64,000 bases of DNA from Pristionchus mayeri (GCA_036245805.1 BTRK01000006.1:20120365-20184364), one strand, 5' to 3'. Positions 24,595 through 37,502 are shown, counted from the stretch's first letter. The notes: generated by a model from the sequence alone, not told the origin. Made by a program: numbers and translations.

Positions 24595-27500
24595 TTATCG
24601 TGGATCATTGGGGAGCAGCTCAATGGTTCTGTAGCCAACGCGTGCTTTGATGCTCTCACTGCAGTCACGGTAGAAGGAATCGAACTGAAAGCGAGTATTT
24701 TATTATGAAACAATTTACATAGAAAAGATTGGAATCACTAAGATGAATTAAATGAATTTCCAAAGGAATTGCATGTCTATTTTATAAATAGTGGATGTGT
24801 TTCTGAAAAAAAAACATGACTCACCTCAAGAGCCTTGATCTCGCTGACCTTCGCGAACGATTGGATAACATGAGTCTGAATACAAAATTGTGCTCAAGAT
24901 GCTTCTGAGACGGCCTACCTGGAGTTGATCAAGGCCGAACAAGTCGGAGATGAAGAGTTTCTTCGATTTAGTCCATCTCGATTGATACATGATTAAGGTC
25001 TCAGCAGCATCGAGTACGAACTGTGAATAGATCTTTGCATAATATGTTTATTTTATCGCTACAGTATCCATAAATATTGCTTGTATACTCCGATAAAATA
25101 ATGTTTTGCGTTTGCCTTTTATCAGGTTGGTCTGAAAGTCTTTGTATATGGCTTTGTTTTAACACCGCTCGTCACAAGTGCATTCTGGCCTTTCCTCATT
25201 ACTAGTGATTAACATTCAGTGAAGAACCTTTTATAGTTAACAACTCCCCATCCCCTTCTCTTCAGTCAAGCTCTAGTGGAGCAACGATGTATGTTAGCAG
25301 TACCATCTTCATCCGTCATGCTCTGCTTTACCTCTGTCTATCCTACACCACGATGAAGGATTCGGAGACCCTACTGGAGAGTGTTTATGACACACATGTC
25401 CCCTCTATCACACCTTCAGGAATAGGATCCATCGCTTCGAAAAATACGACTTTTCCCTCAATGAAGGGGTCGATCTGGGAGACCGATTTTGTTGCATTTT
25501 GAGACATTGAAGAAAGCTGTTGGAACAGACCCACTTCAGAGTGCCCGTGAAATTTCTATTGCACTTAGAGCCCACCAAAGCACTGTCAGAGATGACTTGA
25601 GATCTGTTCAAATGATATATCGGTAGATTCATATCCCATCGGTAGATTCATATCCCATGATCTGAGCCAAGCCAGCCAAGACAGTCAAGTCGATGATTCC
25701 ATTACTCTTCTCATTCTCCAAGGTGGGGATCGATGGCTGGAACGGCTCATAACGGGGAATGAGAAGTGGGTCCTCTACGATAACAACCACTGCAGAGCCC
25801 AGTCGGTTGGAGAAGGAGAGACCCCGCAGGGTGTCCCGAAACTTGACCTGCACCGCAAGAAAAACAAGGTGGTAATATGGTGGGAAGCGGATGGCGTGAT
25901 CTAATAGGAACTACTCCCTGAGGGCAAGGAAATTACCGGGGCCAAGTACGTCACATATCTACATAATTTGAAGTTGGAAGTTGATCGTTCACGGCTGAAG
26001 GACAAGAAAGTGTGTAATCTGCAACATATCCCCGTCCCCAGGTTTCAAATCAAGTCAAGCAGGAACTGGCTGGATATGGATGGATGGTTCTCCCTCACCC
26101 CCCGTATTCTCCTGGCATGGCCACGTCTGATTACTGGCTTTTCGCAGACCTGGCCTTTGTTCTTAGAGATAGGTCGGTCAATTACCGTGGAAGTCTCGAG
26201 TATGCTCTCAAGCAATACTTTGATTCGCGCCCAGGCGGGTTCTAAAGGCAGGGGATCCATACATTGCAGGTACGTTGGGTATTGCAGGTATTGACAATAA
26301 TGAGGACAAGTATAATTGGACGTATGCTTTTTCCTTCCCCAAGAAATAAAGTTTTGAAAATTACACAAAGACTTTCCGACCAACCTAATATTTGTTCACA
26401 CAATCATGCGTGAAAAAAGCATTAATTCATTTTCCCGAAGCAGGATTAGTTTTTTTTCTGTCCCTTTCCATTATATTTAGAGACCGCAAGGTGGTTGACC
26501 GAATTGATTTGGCTGGGATATTTGTGGCTCTAATGTATCCCTGTGAGGCTAAATAAGGTCATACTTTTTACCGTTTGTCGATATCTTATCTCTAACTAGA
26601 GTTATGGCCCAAAACTCCTCGAAAGAGTCACAACGGAGAGGAGGTCGAAATCGGGACGAGATCGGAGTGGGCGGAGCCCGCTTTGCCTCATTTTATGTAA
26701 ATCTCCAAAACTTGGAGCAGAGCTTCGCATCGAGTCTAGCTCGAAAGGGAGAGGAAAGCGAGAGGATGTCAAGAGCGCGCGCTCTCCGGGTGTGAGACCT
26801 GTGAGAAAGTGGAGAGGAATCCTCGCCCATTTGCAGTTCAATTAGCGCACGTTCTTGAACCCTTGAAATTCAGCGACTAATCGGAAAATAATCCTAAAAT
26901 TACGTTCTCGGTGTCAAACGACGCCTAAAATCAGGCGCTATCCATCACACCTTGCCTGAATTAAGAATTATCGTCGGAACCCTTCCATTCCCCTATCATG
27001 AACCCTAATTCGGTGATTAAAAGATATTTCTGATTAGATAATGCATGCCAGGCACTATGTCGCTCATAGACACTTGTCAGACGTACACAAAAATATTTTT
27101 TCCATATTTTAAGTATTCGCGCTGTCGATTGAAGTGCCAGATTTTGAAGGCACTGTTTCTCCCTCCAAGTGGGCTGAGCTTGTGGTCTCTAATTATATTC
27201 TAACCAGGAATGGCCGCGAGGAGTTTGGAGTTTTAGAACGAGACCTAGAGGGATCGAAAGAGAGTCAAATTCTAAGAACTTCTACGTTTATCATATCTGC
27301 TGAGGGCCTCTGTGGACGGCTGGGTTGTAGTGGGATTTCAGAACAGCCTGAGAAATTGACGGTTTTGCACCTCTCACCACTATGAGCGCAGACATCCACA
27401 GAGGCCCTCAGCAGATATGAAAAACGTAGAAGGTCTTAGAATTTGATCACCTTTCGATCTCGCTAGGTCTCGTTCTAAAATTCCAACCTACTCTCGCTTT

Positions 27501-30500
27501 CATTCCTTGTAAGTTCGGTTTGCGCACTTACCTTGACGTTGAACTTATCCGCAATTTCGACAATTCTCTCCACATTTTCGTCTGAAATATGAGAATTGTT
27601 CAAGTGTAAGCTCAATGTTGAACTCGCCTGTAATTTCCTTCGTCGAAATGTAGATTACGTTCAGAAATTCGATAAAGTTCTAAATACAGCAATTACTCTT
27701 CTCTCTCGTTATTCTGCTTCTCGTACCTTATGCTCCACTTCTCCGATCTCCACTTCTGCTTGCCCAGCTTCTTTGAACTTACCGAATAACATCGATTTAA
27801 AGACGGGGGAATGCATTGCGAGGATCTGCAGTTTATCGCTCTAATTTGATTTTTAAAATGTAATTTCGGTGCTGTATCATTTTAGAATTGGTCATTTGAT
27901 AACTCTACAGAGCGTGAAAAATAAGGTACCCCAAATTTATCACTGAGTTCAATAAAGATGAGTTCTAAAATGATACAGCCCCGTAATTTCAATTGGATTT
28001 GATATTTCTGGAGGGACCGCTATTGTCTTTGGGTGCATTATGTTTGACCTAAGCCTTGACAACTCACATTTTTCGACACGTGAACCCTGTCTCCTCCGAC
28101 GAGTAAACACACATCACTAAGATCATCAGCTTGCGAAAAATCGTGCCGTGCATTATTGCTGAAAATTTTATATTATTGTAATAGGTAATTTAACGAGTTT
28201 CATTCCGAAGTTAAGAAAGGGATACTCGGCTATTAATTTCATGTTATCATCCATAAACGCACAACGTATGCTATAAAAGACCAGTAATACGAAGAATAAC
28301 CTTACAAACTCTCCAATAGTGTATATGAGAGACTATCTGAGTGAATGACCATATGCTTGGCACTAGCGAAAAATCGAATTCCTCCAAAATTGGCATGAAT
28401 GTAGTACTCGGTGAGTGCAGCTCAGACGTGGCCTATTTAGTGTTCTAGATCCCTTGCGGAGGAACAATATACACTTCAGTCCGAAAATTTCAATTTTCGA
28501 ATTTTGCCATTTCGAAACCGATCTGAACGATTGATATCTCTAAAAATGCGTAATATTCGGATTATCGTGGGTACCAACTTTGATACGAATCAGAGCAATA
28601 GTATGCTAGAAAAAATTTTTCTCGAAATATTTTAGAGTTTTTGAATTTTAGCTATTTCAGATGAGTGGGTATTGACCCTTTTTATTCCTTTGTAAGTTAC
28701 TAGAGTCTCACATCTATTTATTCTGAAATTATGAAAAAAATTAAAAATACGTTTTTTTGAGAAAAGGACAAAAATGTGAAAAATAATCAGTTCTTGTTAA
28801 GAGATATTTGAGATATGGTAATTATACCAATTAAGAATTTGAAAGGGTGATTCCACGATATTTTTACTTAAGTTGTAGTCTACTATGAGATAATAGTCAT
28901 ATGATTGGGCTTGGTTAAAAATTTATTGAGATTGCTAAGAGTAAACATGGGTCCAAGCGAGAAGTCGAAACTTGATTTTTTCAAAACTAATTGAATCTCG
29001 GAGTTTTTCTGAAGATATTAGTCTAAATAAGTTCAATTTGATGTAAAGTTACTAAATCATGCCTATCTCATCAGTTATCTCGCTAATAAATTTTGTCGAC
29101 ATCATCAATTTTATGATATGAAGCAAATGAAAAAGTGGCTTACAAACAGTGCATCAATCTCTTTTCGTGATATTTCTACTTATGCCGGTGCATAGTACAA
29201 AATATGGTAGCTGTTTTTTGTATATGATTTTGTTAAGCTGGATTTCAGAGGCATAAAACGGGGAATTTTCGAGGATATGAAAATGAATTTTCATAATTAT
29301 CCATACGCAGTTTCTTATCGATTCGATCTGACGTCATTATTCTTAAAACCTCCCCTACACCCACTGCAGCTCAAAGATTTTTGATTTATATTATAAATTC
29401 GAAAAAATCGTGATCGGCCAGATGTGACGCAGATAGTTTCGGACTTCGGGAGGATCATGACTGATATATAACAAAAAAAATTAGATGCAGTGGGTCTTTG
29501 GGGAATAATGACGTTAGATCGAATCGAAAAGGAACTACGTATGGATAATTCTGAAAAGTATTTTCATATCCTCGAAAATGCCCCTTTTTATGCCTCTGAA
29601 ATCCAGCTTAACAAAATCATCCACAAAAAAACAGTTACCATGTTTTGTACTATGCACCGGCATAAGTAGAAATATCACGAAAAGAGATTGATGCACTGTT
29701 TGTAAGCCACTTTTTCATTTGCTTCATATCATAAAATTGATGCTGTCGACAAAAATTATTAGCGAGATAACTGATGAGATAGACATGATTTAGTAACTTT
29801 ACATCAAATTGAACTTATTTACATTATTATCTTCAGAAAAAACTCCGATATTCTATTTGTGTTGAAAAAATCAAATTTCCACTTCTCGCTTGAACCCATG
29901 TTTACGCTTAATTTAGCAATCTCAATAAATTTTTAACCAAGCCCAATCATATGACTACTATCTGGTAGTAGACTGCAACTTAAGTAAAAATGTCGTGGAA
30001 TCACCCTTTCAAATTCTTAATTGGTATAATTATCATATCTGAAATATCTCTTAACAAGAACTGATTATTTTTCACATTTTTGTCCTTTTCTCAAAAAACG
30101 TATTTTTAATTTTTTTTCATAAATTCAGAATAAATAGATGTGAAACTCTAGTAACTTACAAAGGAATAAAAAGGGTCAATACCCACTCATCTGAAATAGT
30201 TAAAATTCAAAAACTCTAAAATATTTCGAGAAAAATTTTTTCTAGCATACCATTGCTCTGATTCGTATCAAAGTTGGTACCCACGATAATCCGAATATTG
30301 CCCATTTTTAGAGATATAAATCGTTCAGATCGGTTTCGAAATGGCAAAATTCGAAAATTGAAATTTTCGGACTAAAGTGCATATGAGAAAGTGAAGGGAT
30401 AGCTCATCTCTCATCTTGAATCCGAATTTTCACATTAGAGCGCTTAAAAATTAAGTTTGAGCCCGCTTCGAGTAGGAATTGATGTGGCAGAAACACGGAA

Positions 30501-33278
30501 TTTGTAAATTACGCACCACTAGAAACTTGTAATGCATAGGAATGGTTCCGACATAGTATTAATTATACTATCACATAGACTTTATATTTCAGATCTGTTA
30601 ACTGTAGGACCTTTGGTTGTAGAGATTTCGTTGTCAAAACAAAGGCGAAAGTGTACCACAGGGTCAAATCAAATTGAAGCACTGTTAATCAATCTGATAT
30701 TCACTTAGATACGATTGCACCTGCTCAAAATGTACAAAATATATTGAAAATAAGATAAAAACACTAATAACACTGTATGAGAGTGAGTTAGTTGTTTTGC
30801 TATTGAACGTTGTTGGTTTGAACGATCGGGAAATCTGCACTTCGGAATTTTGCGAGACCCAGGAAACATCATTGGGGATCGAATTTTTCCGCAAAAAAAG
30901 TGGCCTTAGGGTACTTTTTCATGACGATTTTAATGCGCCTAATTGAAAAACTACAGCCCCCAAAAAAATTTTCAGGGCGGCAATTTTTAGACATTTTTTT
31001 TATTTCAAACGTTCACAACTTTTTTCAAAGATGAGCTATCCCTTCACTTTCAACAGTAAAAATGCTTATCTCGTCGAGATCGTTCAGAATTACTATATAT
31101 GTATGGGGTTTGGATGAGCCGTTCAAAAGATTCAAAAACTGACCACCCAGGTAGGGCAAAATACACGAAATGAAGGGTCAGAGATACGGCTTCCTAAGGT
31201 CGATTTTTGAACTCTACGTGAAAAGTTACCCCTAGGGAGATCTTAAAATCAGAACTTTATTTTTCACTGTACGGCTTATAGGTTGAATTGCTCAATTCTC
31301 TCAGATAGTCACTCATATTGTTCATCCGCAAGGGATCTAGAACACTAAATAGGCCACGTCTGAGCTATACTCACCCAGTATTACATGCATGCCAATTTTG
31401 GAGGAATTCGATTTTTCGCTAGTGCCAAGCATCTACGCAAAAATGTTCACTCACTCAGATAGTCTCTCATATATTGGTGTGTCCGGAAAATTCGTATAAT
31501 GCTTCGGAAAAAAGTCAGTTCGCGATCAAATGCAGTGATTGCGCAATCTGTTTGTCAACAATGTGTTGCATTATTCTGACGTTGAGTAGTGAGAGGATTT
31601 AATCAGTCTCCTAGTTGCTACATTGATTCTTGTGATGGACTCCCATCTCTACCTCCGAGCAGTTTTACTTCATTACTACCGTCTTGGCCGATCCGTGAAG
31701 GAGGCCCACTCTGCCGTGGCCCAGTCGGAAGGAGCTGACGCCCACTCCATACCCTTCTGCTATAAGTGGTTCTCCCGCTTCAAGAAAGGGGTTTGGCCTC
31801 GATGATCAACCCCGCTCTGGATGCCCTCCCTCCCTCGATCAGCCTCTCGTTCTCCGCACACTGAAGCGCAAGCCCATGGCCAGTGTGAGTGAGTTGAAGA
31901 AGGATATTGGTACTCCCAGATCAACGGTGTCCGATATCCTCCATCGATCTGGGAAGAAGCCGAAACTCCCACAAGTGATTCCCCATGACCTCTCCCCCGA
32001 ACAGCTGAAAAATCGTGTTCAAGTCTGTCGGGAATTACTCCATCGTAGATCCAATCTTCGATGGGTCAATTCCATCATCGCTACAGATGAGAAGTGGATC
32101 ACGTACGATAACCCTATGAGGAGACTGCAATGGGTGGATGCAGATGAGAAGCCCACGCCCGTCCCGAACAAGGAAGAGCACGGAAAGAAGGAACTCCTCT
32201 GCTTCTTCTTCTCAGTGCTCGGTCCCATCTACTGGGAGATCCTCGCCCCTGGCACCAGCATCAATGCCGACCTCTTCTCTGAACAACTGCAAGATGTCGC
32301 GATCAGAGTCCCTCCCAAACTCCTGAACCAGGGCAAAATTCTTCTTCTGATGGACACTGCTCGCCCACATCGAGCGAAGATGACCCAGAAGAAAATGGAC
32401 GAGCTGAAGATCGAGAGGATTCCCCATCCACCGTATTCCCCGGATCTCTCCCCATGCGACTACCACTGCTTCCGCTCTCTCTCTGGCTTCTGCAAAGGAA
32501 AGAAGTTCAAGAATCGAGATGAAGTTGTGAGGGCTTTCGTGAACTGGGCGGTCTCGAAGAAACCCGCTTTCTGGAAGAGAGGAATCGAGACCCTGCCCAA
32601 TCGCTGGAGGGAGGTAGTGAGAAAGAAGGGGGCATACATTGGTCACTGAGAATTGTAAAGCATTGAATAAAAAATAAAAACAAAAAATTATACGAACTTT
32701 CCGGACACCCCAATATTTGCTTACCGAACTCCGAAGGATTTCACTATCTTGATGTGTGCTTCCAATGTAAACTTTCCTGCGTCGACGAATCCCTGTTAAC
32801 CAAAGTTTTCCCTTCTTCTATTACTTTCTCTTTTACCTCAGCTACATTGCGCAAATCAGTCCAGTTCCCCAAGACGCATCCCCATATTATTTTATTATTC
32901 GAGAACGGTTTGCACAGCTGAACAGTTTTGTATATTTACTTCTCATAAACATGAATACCTTCATCATTCGATTGTTGTCGATGTTGAGCTTATTAACTAA
33001 GGTAAGAGAGCATAGATGTTGGCACTCCCATGTACCATGGGTGTCTTCATTTGCACATTCGATTGACACCACTAATGACTTCACATTTAATGTTCGAGCT
33101 GAATGCTCAGTCCCAATGCCGATGCTCCTAAGATTGACAGAAAAAATCTAGCAAGGGAGCAGAAAACACACCATTTGAGTCCTCCAACTTCTATCTCTTG
33201 AGATTTGTAGAAATACCCTTCATTTGCGATTTTTCCCAGCTCGACTTCGCAGAGAATTGTGTTAATGCTTTTCTGCAT
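24595..33278 (-). CDS. MATH-BTB (BATH) protein, 306 aa
   Basis: Predicted CUL3 ubiquitin-ligase adaptor: MATH binds substrate, BTB binds CUL3. Eleven exons join without a frame error: 33172-33278, 32998-33127, 32837-32917, 32725-32792, 28068-28158, 27727-27825, 27628-27679, 27532-27581, 24919-25020, 24825-24875 and 24595-24684 (stop 24595-24597). MATH fills residues 1-128 (EGYFYKSQEIEVGGLKW, then GFVDAGKFTLEAHIKI). BTB begins at HDFSQADDLSDVCLLVGG and includes ILAMHSPVFKSMLF and ENVERIVEIADKFNVK, followed by a short BACK-like tail. Length fits nematode BATH proteins. Intron 4 (4.57 kb) is swollen by foldback elements and a mariner, intron 8 by another mariner and a MITE. Intron 7 has a GC donor (CAG/GCGAGT). 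All domains lie in one frame despite the insertions, so it may still be active. Confidence 0.85.
25122..26388 (+). mobile_element. mariner element in BATH intron 8
   Basis: 1267 bp with inverted ends TCAGGTTGGTCTGAAAGTCT and the matching ACTTTCCGACCAACCTAA, flanked by TA at 25120-25121 and 26389-26390. The plus strand holds mariner transposase pieces (RLITGNEKWVLYDNNH near 25745) broken by stops and frame changes. It belongs to the same family as the copy at 14.2 kb, inserted independently. Confidence 0.9.
26600..27130. other. intronic sequence with no recognised element
   Basis: Part of BATH intron 8 between the mariner and the MITE. Short GC-richer open frames on both strands show no motif or splice structure. 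I see nothing else here. Confidence 0.3.
27200..27512. repeat. MITE-like inverted repeat in BATH intron 8
   Basis: About 310 bp with arms 27205-27322 and 27393-27508 that are mostly reverse complementary, for example ATATCTGCTGAGGGCCTCTG at 27294 against its complement near 27400. Spacer about 70 bp. No coding capacity. The right end stops about 20 bp before exon 8, so it lies close to the branch or donor region. Confidence 0.75.
28320..31472. mobile_element. nest of foldback elements in BATH intron 4
   Basis: The outer inverted repeats 28320-28465 and 31310-31472 share blocks such as GGATCTAGAACACTAAATAG and its complement, and the terminal motif TATGAGAGACTATCTGAG. Inside lies a second, 1.9-kb palindrome (28478-30384). 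In addition, 31005-31330 closely matches the right arm of the foldback at 57.25-59.1 kb. The order therefore reads as an older foldback, split or joined by a second one, with a mariner placed exactly at its right end. No protein is encoded. Confidence 0.75.
28478..30384. repeat. 1.9-kb near-perfect palindrome
   Basis: Arms of about 890 bp (28478-29365 and 29483-30384) are reverse complements with few differences by eye, around a spacer of about 115 bp. The ends read CACTTCAGTCCGAAAATTTC and the complement. No transposase is encoded. If transcribed with the BATH pre-mRNA it would form a very long hairpin. Confidence 0.85.
31474..32713 (+). mobile_element. nearly intact mariner element
   Basis: 1240 bp with inverted ends TTGGTGTGTCCGGAAAATTC and TTGGGGTGTCCGGAAAGTTC, flanked by TA at 31472-31473 and 32714-32715. 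It is a different mariner family from the 14.2 and 25.1 kb copies. The right end lies 12 bp from BATH exon 4, and the left end abuts the foldback nest, so it inserted after the nest formed. Confidence 0.95.
31635..32649 (+). pseudogene. mariner transposase with one frameshift
   Basis: Encodes a DD34D transposase over almost its full length. ATG 31635 starts an N-terminal helix-turn-helix region; the frame breaks in a GGGG run near 31790, where one fewer G would continue it, and then stays open to TGA 32647-32649. Catalytic motifs: ATDEKWITYDN (first Asp), LLLMDTARPH (second) and YSPDLSPCDY (third), with exactly 34 residues between the second and third Asp. Only this single-base shift separates it from an open frame, so it is recent; a sequencing error is also possible. 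Confidence 0.9.
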
Positions 33279-33652
33279 CGCTGGTTGTAAATAATATTGA
33301 ATTACTTCTCAGAAATCAATGGACGATGTGGAAACACGTTGACTCCATATAGCAAAGAATAGCACAGAGACAGAAAAAATGAAACAAATAAATTGAAAAT
33401 AGGAAATACGAGGAGAGAGGAGCGTCCTCACAGTAGACAAGTTTGCAAATGAATTATGTTAGTTGTCTGATGAAGAGGCGCGTGGGGGCAATGGGACTCG
33501 TACGTTTTCGCGCCATCAAATTCAAATTTTTTATTCCATCCATTCAGAGTGCATAGGAGGTATGGGATTATCCTTGATGTAGTTGATGGAAGTTACATCG
33601 CTCCTGGCGATTCGTTGTGTGGGGGTCGAGGCAGTAGGGGTGGTTTAAGATA

Positions 33653-35220
33653 CTAGATACGTATTACTGAAGGGGGGAGGTCTTTTTGGGTGAGGGAAAC
33701 TACGTGGGCACGGAATTTATGTGCGGGGGAAGATACAATATCATAAGGTAGGTTATTCCAAACATTAATAGTTCTACTTACAACAGTGGAATGAGTGCTT
33801 TTAATTAGATAGGGAATCGAAATCCGTAAGGGGTGTGCTGAGCGAAGGTTATGAGAGATCGGCGAAACTCGAAATAAGAATGAATTATCTAATTTATAAC
33901 TTCCATGAACACAGTTGTGGAGAAATAGTAAGTCTGTGATGATCCGTTTGCGCTCTAAAGTTGATATCCCGAGATATTTTAATCTGTCATAGTATGTAGT
34001 GGTGGCATCGAGTTCGCATCTTCTAAATATTCTACGGGAAAAGTTTCTTTGCAATGACTCAAGCGTGGTATTGCCCAAATCGTACTTTGAACGCGCCCTT
34101 AAAGGTCCATAATGCATAACAGAGCACTTAGTTTCTGACAGATTCATGTTCCACCGCGTAGCCCAAGATGCTATGTCATCGACAGTTGTAAAAGGGTAGA
34201 AAATTTTGGAACTTCAGCGAAGATTTTCAGATCATCAGCATAGATACCGTACTTAATCTCAGATGGAATTACATCGCGCAAGTCGTTAATGAAGAGATTA
34301 AATAGTAGAGGGCCGAGAAAGATAATCTCTGAACCATGATACTAGATTGTTAGAAAAACCTAAATTACTAAGCTTATGGAGAAGCAATCTATGATCAATA
34401 GAGTCGAAAGCTTTCTTGAAATCGAAGTATATTGCATCATAAGATTTTCTCGTGGATATAAGAGATACATAAAAGGAATGAGTTTCTGTCAATTGGGTAG
34501 TGGTGGATCTAAATTGGCGAAAGCCAGCTTGGTGAGGGTCAAGCTTAGAATTATTTTCAAGAAACTCTACCATTTCTTTGATTAGAATTTTTTCAAAAAT
34601 TTTTGAGGCGCTGCAAGTGAGAGAAATAGGGCGAAAGTTAGAAATGAGATTATTAGTCGCTTTAGGTATGGGCTTAACGATTGTTTTTTTCCAAATCTCA
34701 GGTACTTTCTGAGTAATTAAGCTTTTATTGAAAATGATGCTAAGGGGGGAGAAGATGGATAATCTACATTTGGAATATACTAAGTTTGGGATTCCATCCG
34801 GAGAGAAATTATTTTTAGGCGTAATATCACGAAGTACACAAAGTATGTCGGCAATTGTGATACCGTTAATTTCACAAGAGGGACCTTTATTCGTGATTGT
34901 TGGAAGACGAGAGATTTGTGGTACGGTAGAAACGGACGCGAAATATTCATTAAACGCTTGCGCTCTTTGAGAATCCTCCACTATGGTGTTTCCGCTAAGA
35001 TCAATGATACCAGGAGTTGAAACCTTAGGCGAATTTAGTCTTTCTTTACATAATGTCCAATATTTACGAACATTACAGCTATTGACGAGACGGTTTTCGT
35101 TTTCACACTTGAATTTCCGCAATTCCTTATCAAATCGCGATTTGAGCTTCTTAGCTTGGGCACTATTAGGCGCTATTGCGAAATATCGATTACACGTGCT
35201 GTGTAATATTTTAAAGGGAT
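33653..35220 (-). mobile_element. CR1-like LINE fragment with reverse transcriptase
   Basis: The minus strand encodes part of a non-LTR ORF2: a pre-RT region, RT motifs including FRPISLTCSASKIFEKIL, DPHQAGFRQFRSTTTQL and YFDFKKAFDSIDH, then YADD (in GIYADDLKIFAEV, about 34210-34250), and a C-terminal part ending near 33653. The endonuclease is missing. The block between SWFRDYLS and LGPLLFNLF, which normally holds the SGVPQGSV motif, is deleted near 34305, and other stops occur, so it is dead. The related endonuclease piece at 40.3 kb may be another copy. Confidence 0.85.
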
Positions 35221-35229
35221 CCGGACATC

Positions 35230-36180
35230 AAAAATCAAGTGTGCCTTAAATTGCGTCTCATCGACCCCTTAGTTGAATGCAATAAACTAAAAAAATTAAA
35301 AAAAATTATTTTAACAATAAAAATAAATAATTAAATATATAGTGTATTACTGTGGTAGCGTGTAAATTCGACGTTTCAAAAAATTCAAAAAATATATATT
35401 AAAATTACTGTATTGGAAGCATCTTGATTATCGGTTTTCAGACAGGCTGCTTGGCCGTCTTCTTCGGCAGTTTCTTTGCTTTCTTTTTATTTTTTCGGTT
35501 ATTCATGTTGTATTTCACTGTTTTATGGCCTGATTTGTATTAGAAAAGAGCTCGGTCATGTATAATGCGGTTAGTGAAGTAATCTGCCCCTATTGAATAG
35601 CGAACGAGCGTTTTCTGATTGCTTCATAGTTCTTCTAATCGCACTGTTATTGCTTGCATTTGCTATCAGTACATGGCTATGGTTCGCTGCTCCGCTTACC
35701 CGCTACGATTCCACGTATTCCGGACAATTCGCGACGTTGCCGCGATGGGAAGGGAATGGTTAGTGCGCCCGAACATTCGCGAGGATGAGTTCAAGTTACT
35801 CGAAGAGTATGCTAACGACGAGTCAACCAGAGCGGTAGCGAAAATTGCTCTCAACCCCGACTTCGTAAGGAGAAACTACCTGAACCGTCAGCCATATTGT
35901 ATTTCGCTTATTAGACTTACTTTCGTCGTTAGAAGGGCCTTTAGGTTGTATAATCCAATTCTGAATCGATATAAAACCCTTTGCTCCACTACGCATTTTT
36001 AGCATTGTAAGAAGGGGGGAGGGGAGACTCTAGAAGGAGGGCTGTGTACAGGCACTGGACAACACTAATTACTTCCAAAATACATAACAATCGTATGCAT
36101 ATGCCCTGAGGAGGTAATCTGAATAATATACAAGCCCCGAGGAGGCAATAATACACGCATAAAGATACATGACTGATTAA
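35230..36180. other. A/T-rich intergenic region
   Basis: Starts with an A/T-rich block (35280-35400). A plus open frame at 35619-36002 (motifs MGREWLVRPNIREDEF and KIALNPDFVRRNYLN) is compositionally plausible as an exon, but I recognise no family and no clear splice partners. Confidence 0.3.
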
Positions 36181-36189
36181 CATTCCAGC

Positions 36190-37365
36190 CCGAGCCAGCT
36201 CCTACGGTAGAAGCGATGGCAGATGTAATATCTGATCTACTTCTCCCATCGCCTTGTCGGACTCAGTCGGGAATATCTGGAGTACGTACAATAATATCAT
36301 TCGAAACATTTATTCAATTATGAAAACAAGAAACTTGAACGATGGAGAAAGATCAAACCACAAAACAGTGAAACATTTCAAGCAAATAATATCGGGTCGA
36401 CGCCGAACATGGATTGACCGTTGTCGATCTCGTACTCGAGCATCTTCTCGCAGTCCTCCAGACCGCCGGGGAAGACCTGATATCGATCGATAAATATGGC
36501 GTACTGTAGCCAATCGTTAACCAGTTCATTCCTTGACCTACCTTGATGCCGTCCCAGTGAGTCGTCTCCATGAGCAGACTCGGGTCCCAGTCGAGCATCG
36601 GCCCAATCAGTCGGCTCAATGCGATCAGCGTCCAGCGCGTCCAGTACATCACGCAGCAGGCGTTCGAACACAGGCGCGACTGCAATCGAGAACCATGTAT
36701 ACTACGGTAGTTACGTGGGGAAGGAAGATCAGTTCCCCGGGTCACAATCCTAACTCACTTTTCTAGAAGCTTACAGAGCCCCACCCCCTCGTCCCCCCCC
36801 CTCCACCTTTAGAGGCGTGGCCGAGTACCTAAACTTCAGCAGCCGAAATCCAAACCTAAGAAGTGTCAGGAGATGCCCAAGCAATTTATGCCAGGCCTTA
36901 AGTAGCCTTATCACGAGAAAGGGGTGGAAGGGGCGGGGTTTGGTAAACTTCTAGGAAAGTGCCCTCACCGGATATTAGTAGGAGATCCGAAGCACGGGCT
37001 CGACGATGTGCACCGACACCTTGTCGATCATTGACTTGGTCATCTGAAGGGATAATATTTATCCTTTTCACAACGTGCAGATCCCAAATAAAAAAAGCAC
37101 TTTGTAATGATCCTTCTTTACACCTACCGTACCTTGTCGGGGAGTGGTCGGTAGAGGGCTGCGGCGATGAGATGTGATCCCTTTCTGCGGCTTCTTGCCA
37201 GCCATCTGATTCGATATTACGGTAAGACGAGATGGTGTGCTATCGAAAACTGATCCAATTCGAGACCAACCTCGCTTCGCAGCTCCTTCAGCGGTGTTTG
37301 CAGTTGCGCTTGGTGCGTGAAGGTGCGCGCAGTGATGTAGCTGTGGCTACCGGGCACTCTGCAAT
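36190..37365 (-). CDS. unrecognised exons downstream of PITP
   Basis: Several blocks with fair codon composition: about 36390-36475 (GGLEDCEKMLEYEIDNGQS), about 36540-36680 with two competing frames, about 36975-37046 (MTKSMIDKVSVHIVEPVL) and about 37150-37195, plus 37271-37360. They could be the rest of the PITP locus, a separate gene or its remains. No domain recognised and the exon joins are not fixed. Confidence 0.3.
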
Positions 37366-37502
37366 ATACGGTAAATAACCAAGCCGGAAACTGCTTGTAG
37401 ATGACATGGAGCAGTTGACAGTTTTCAATTTGCAGTTCGATCCCGCCGTTAAAATTACATATTCTATCAGCATTAAATTAAATAAGGTAAAAATATAAAC
37501 GC

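Noticed and set aside
28478..30384. A CRISPR array or other prokaryotic repeat system
   Set aside because: The repeats are inverted, not short regularly spaced direct repeats, and the genes are spliced and eukaryotic.
32212..32646. A 144-codon minus-strand open frame
   Set aside because: Antisense shadow of the mariner transposase.
35619..36002. A confident gene
   Set aside because: Open for 127 codons, but no recognised family, no splice partner and a poor start context; kept only as a note.
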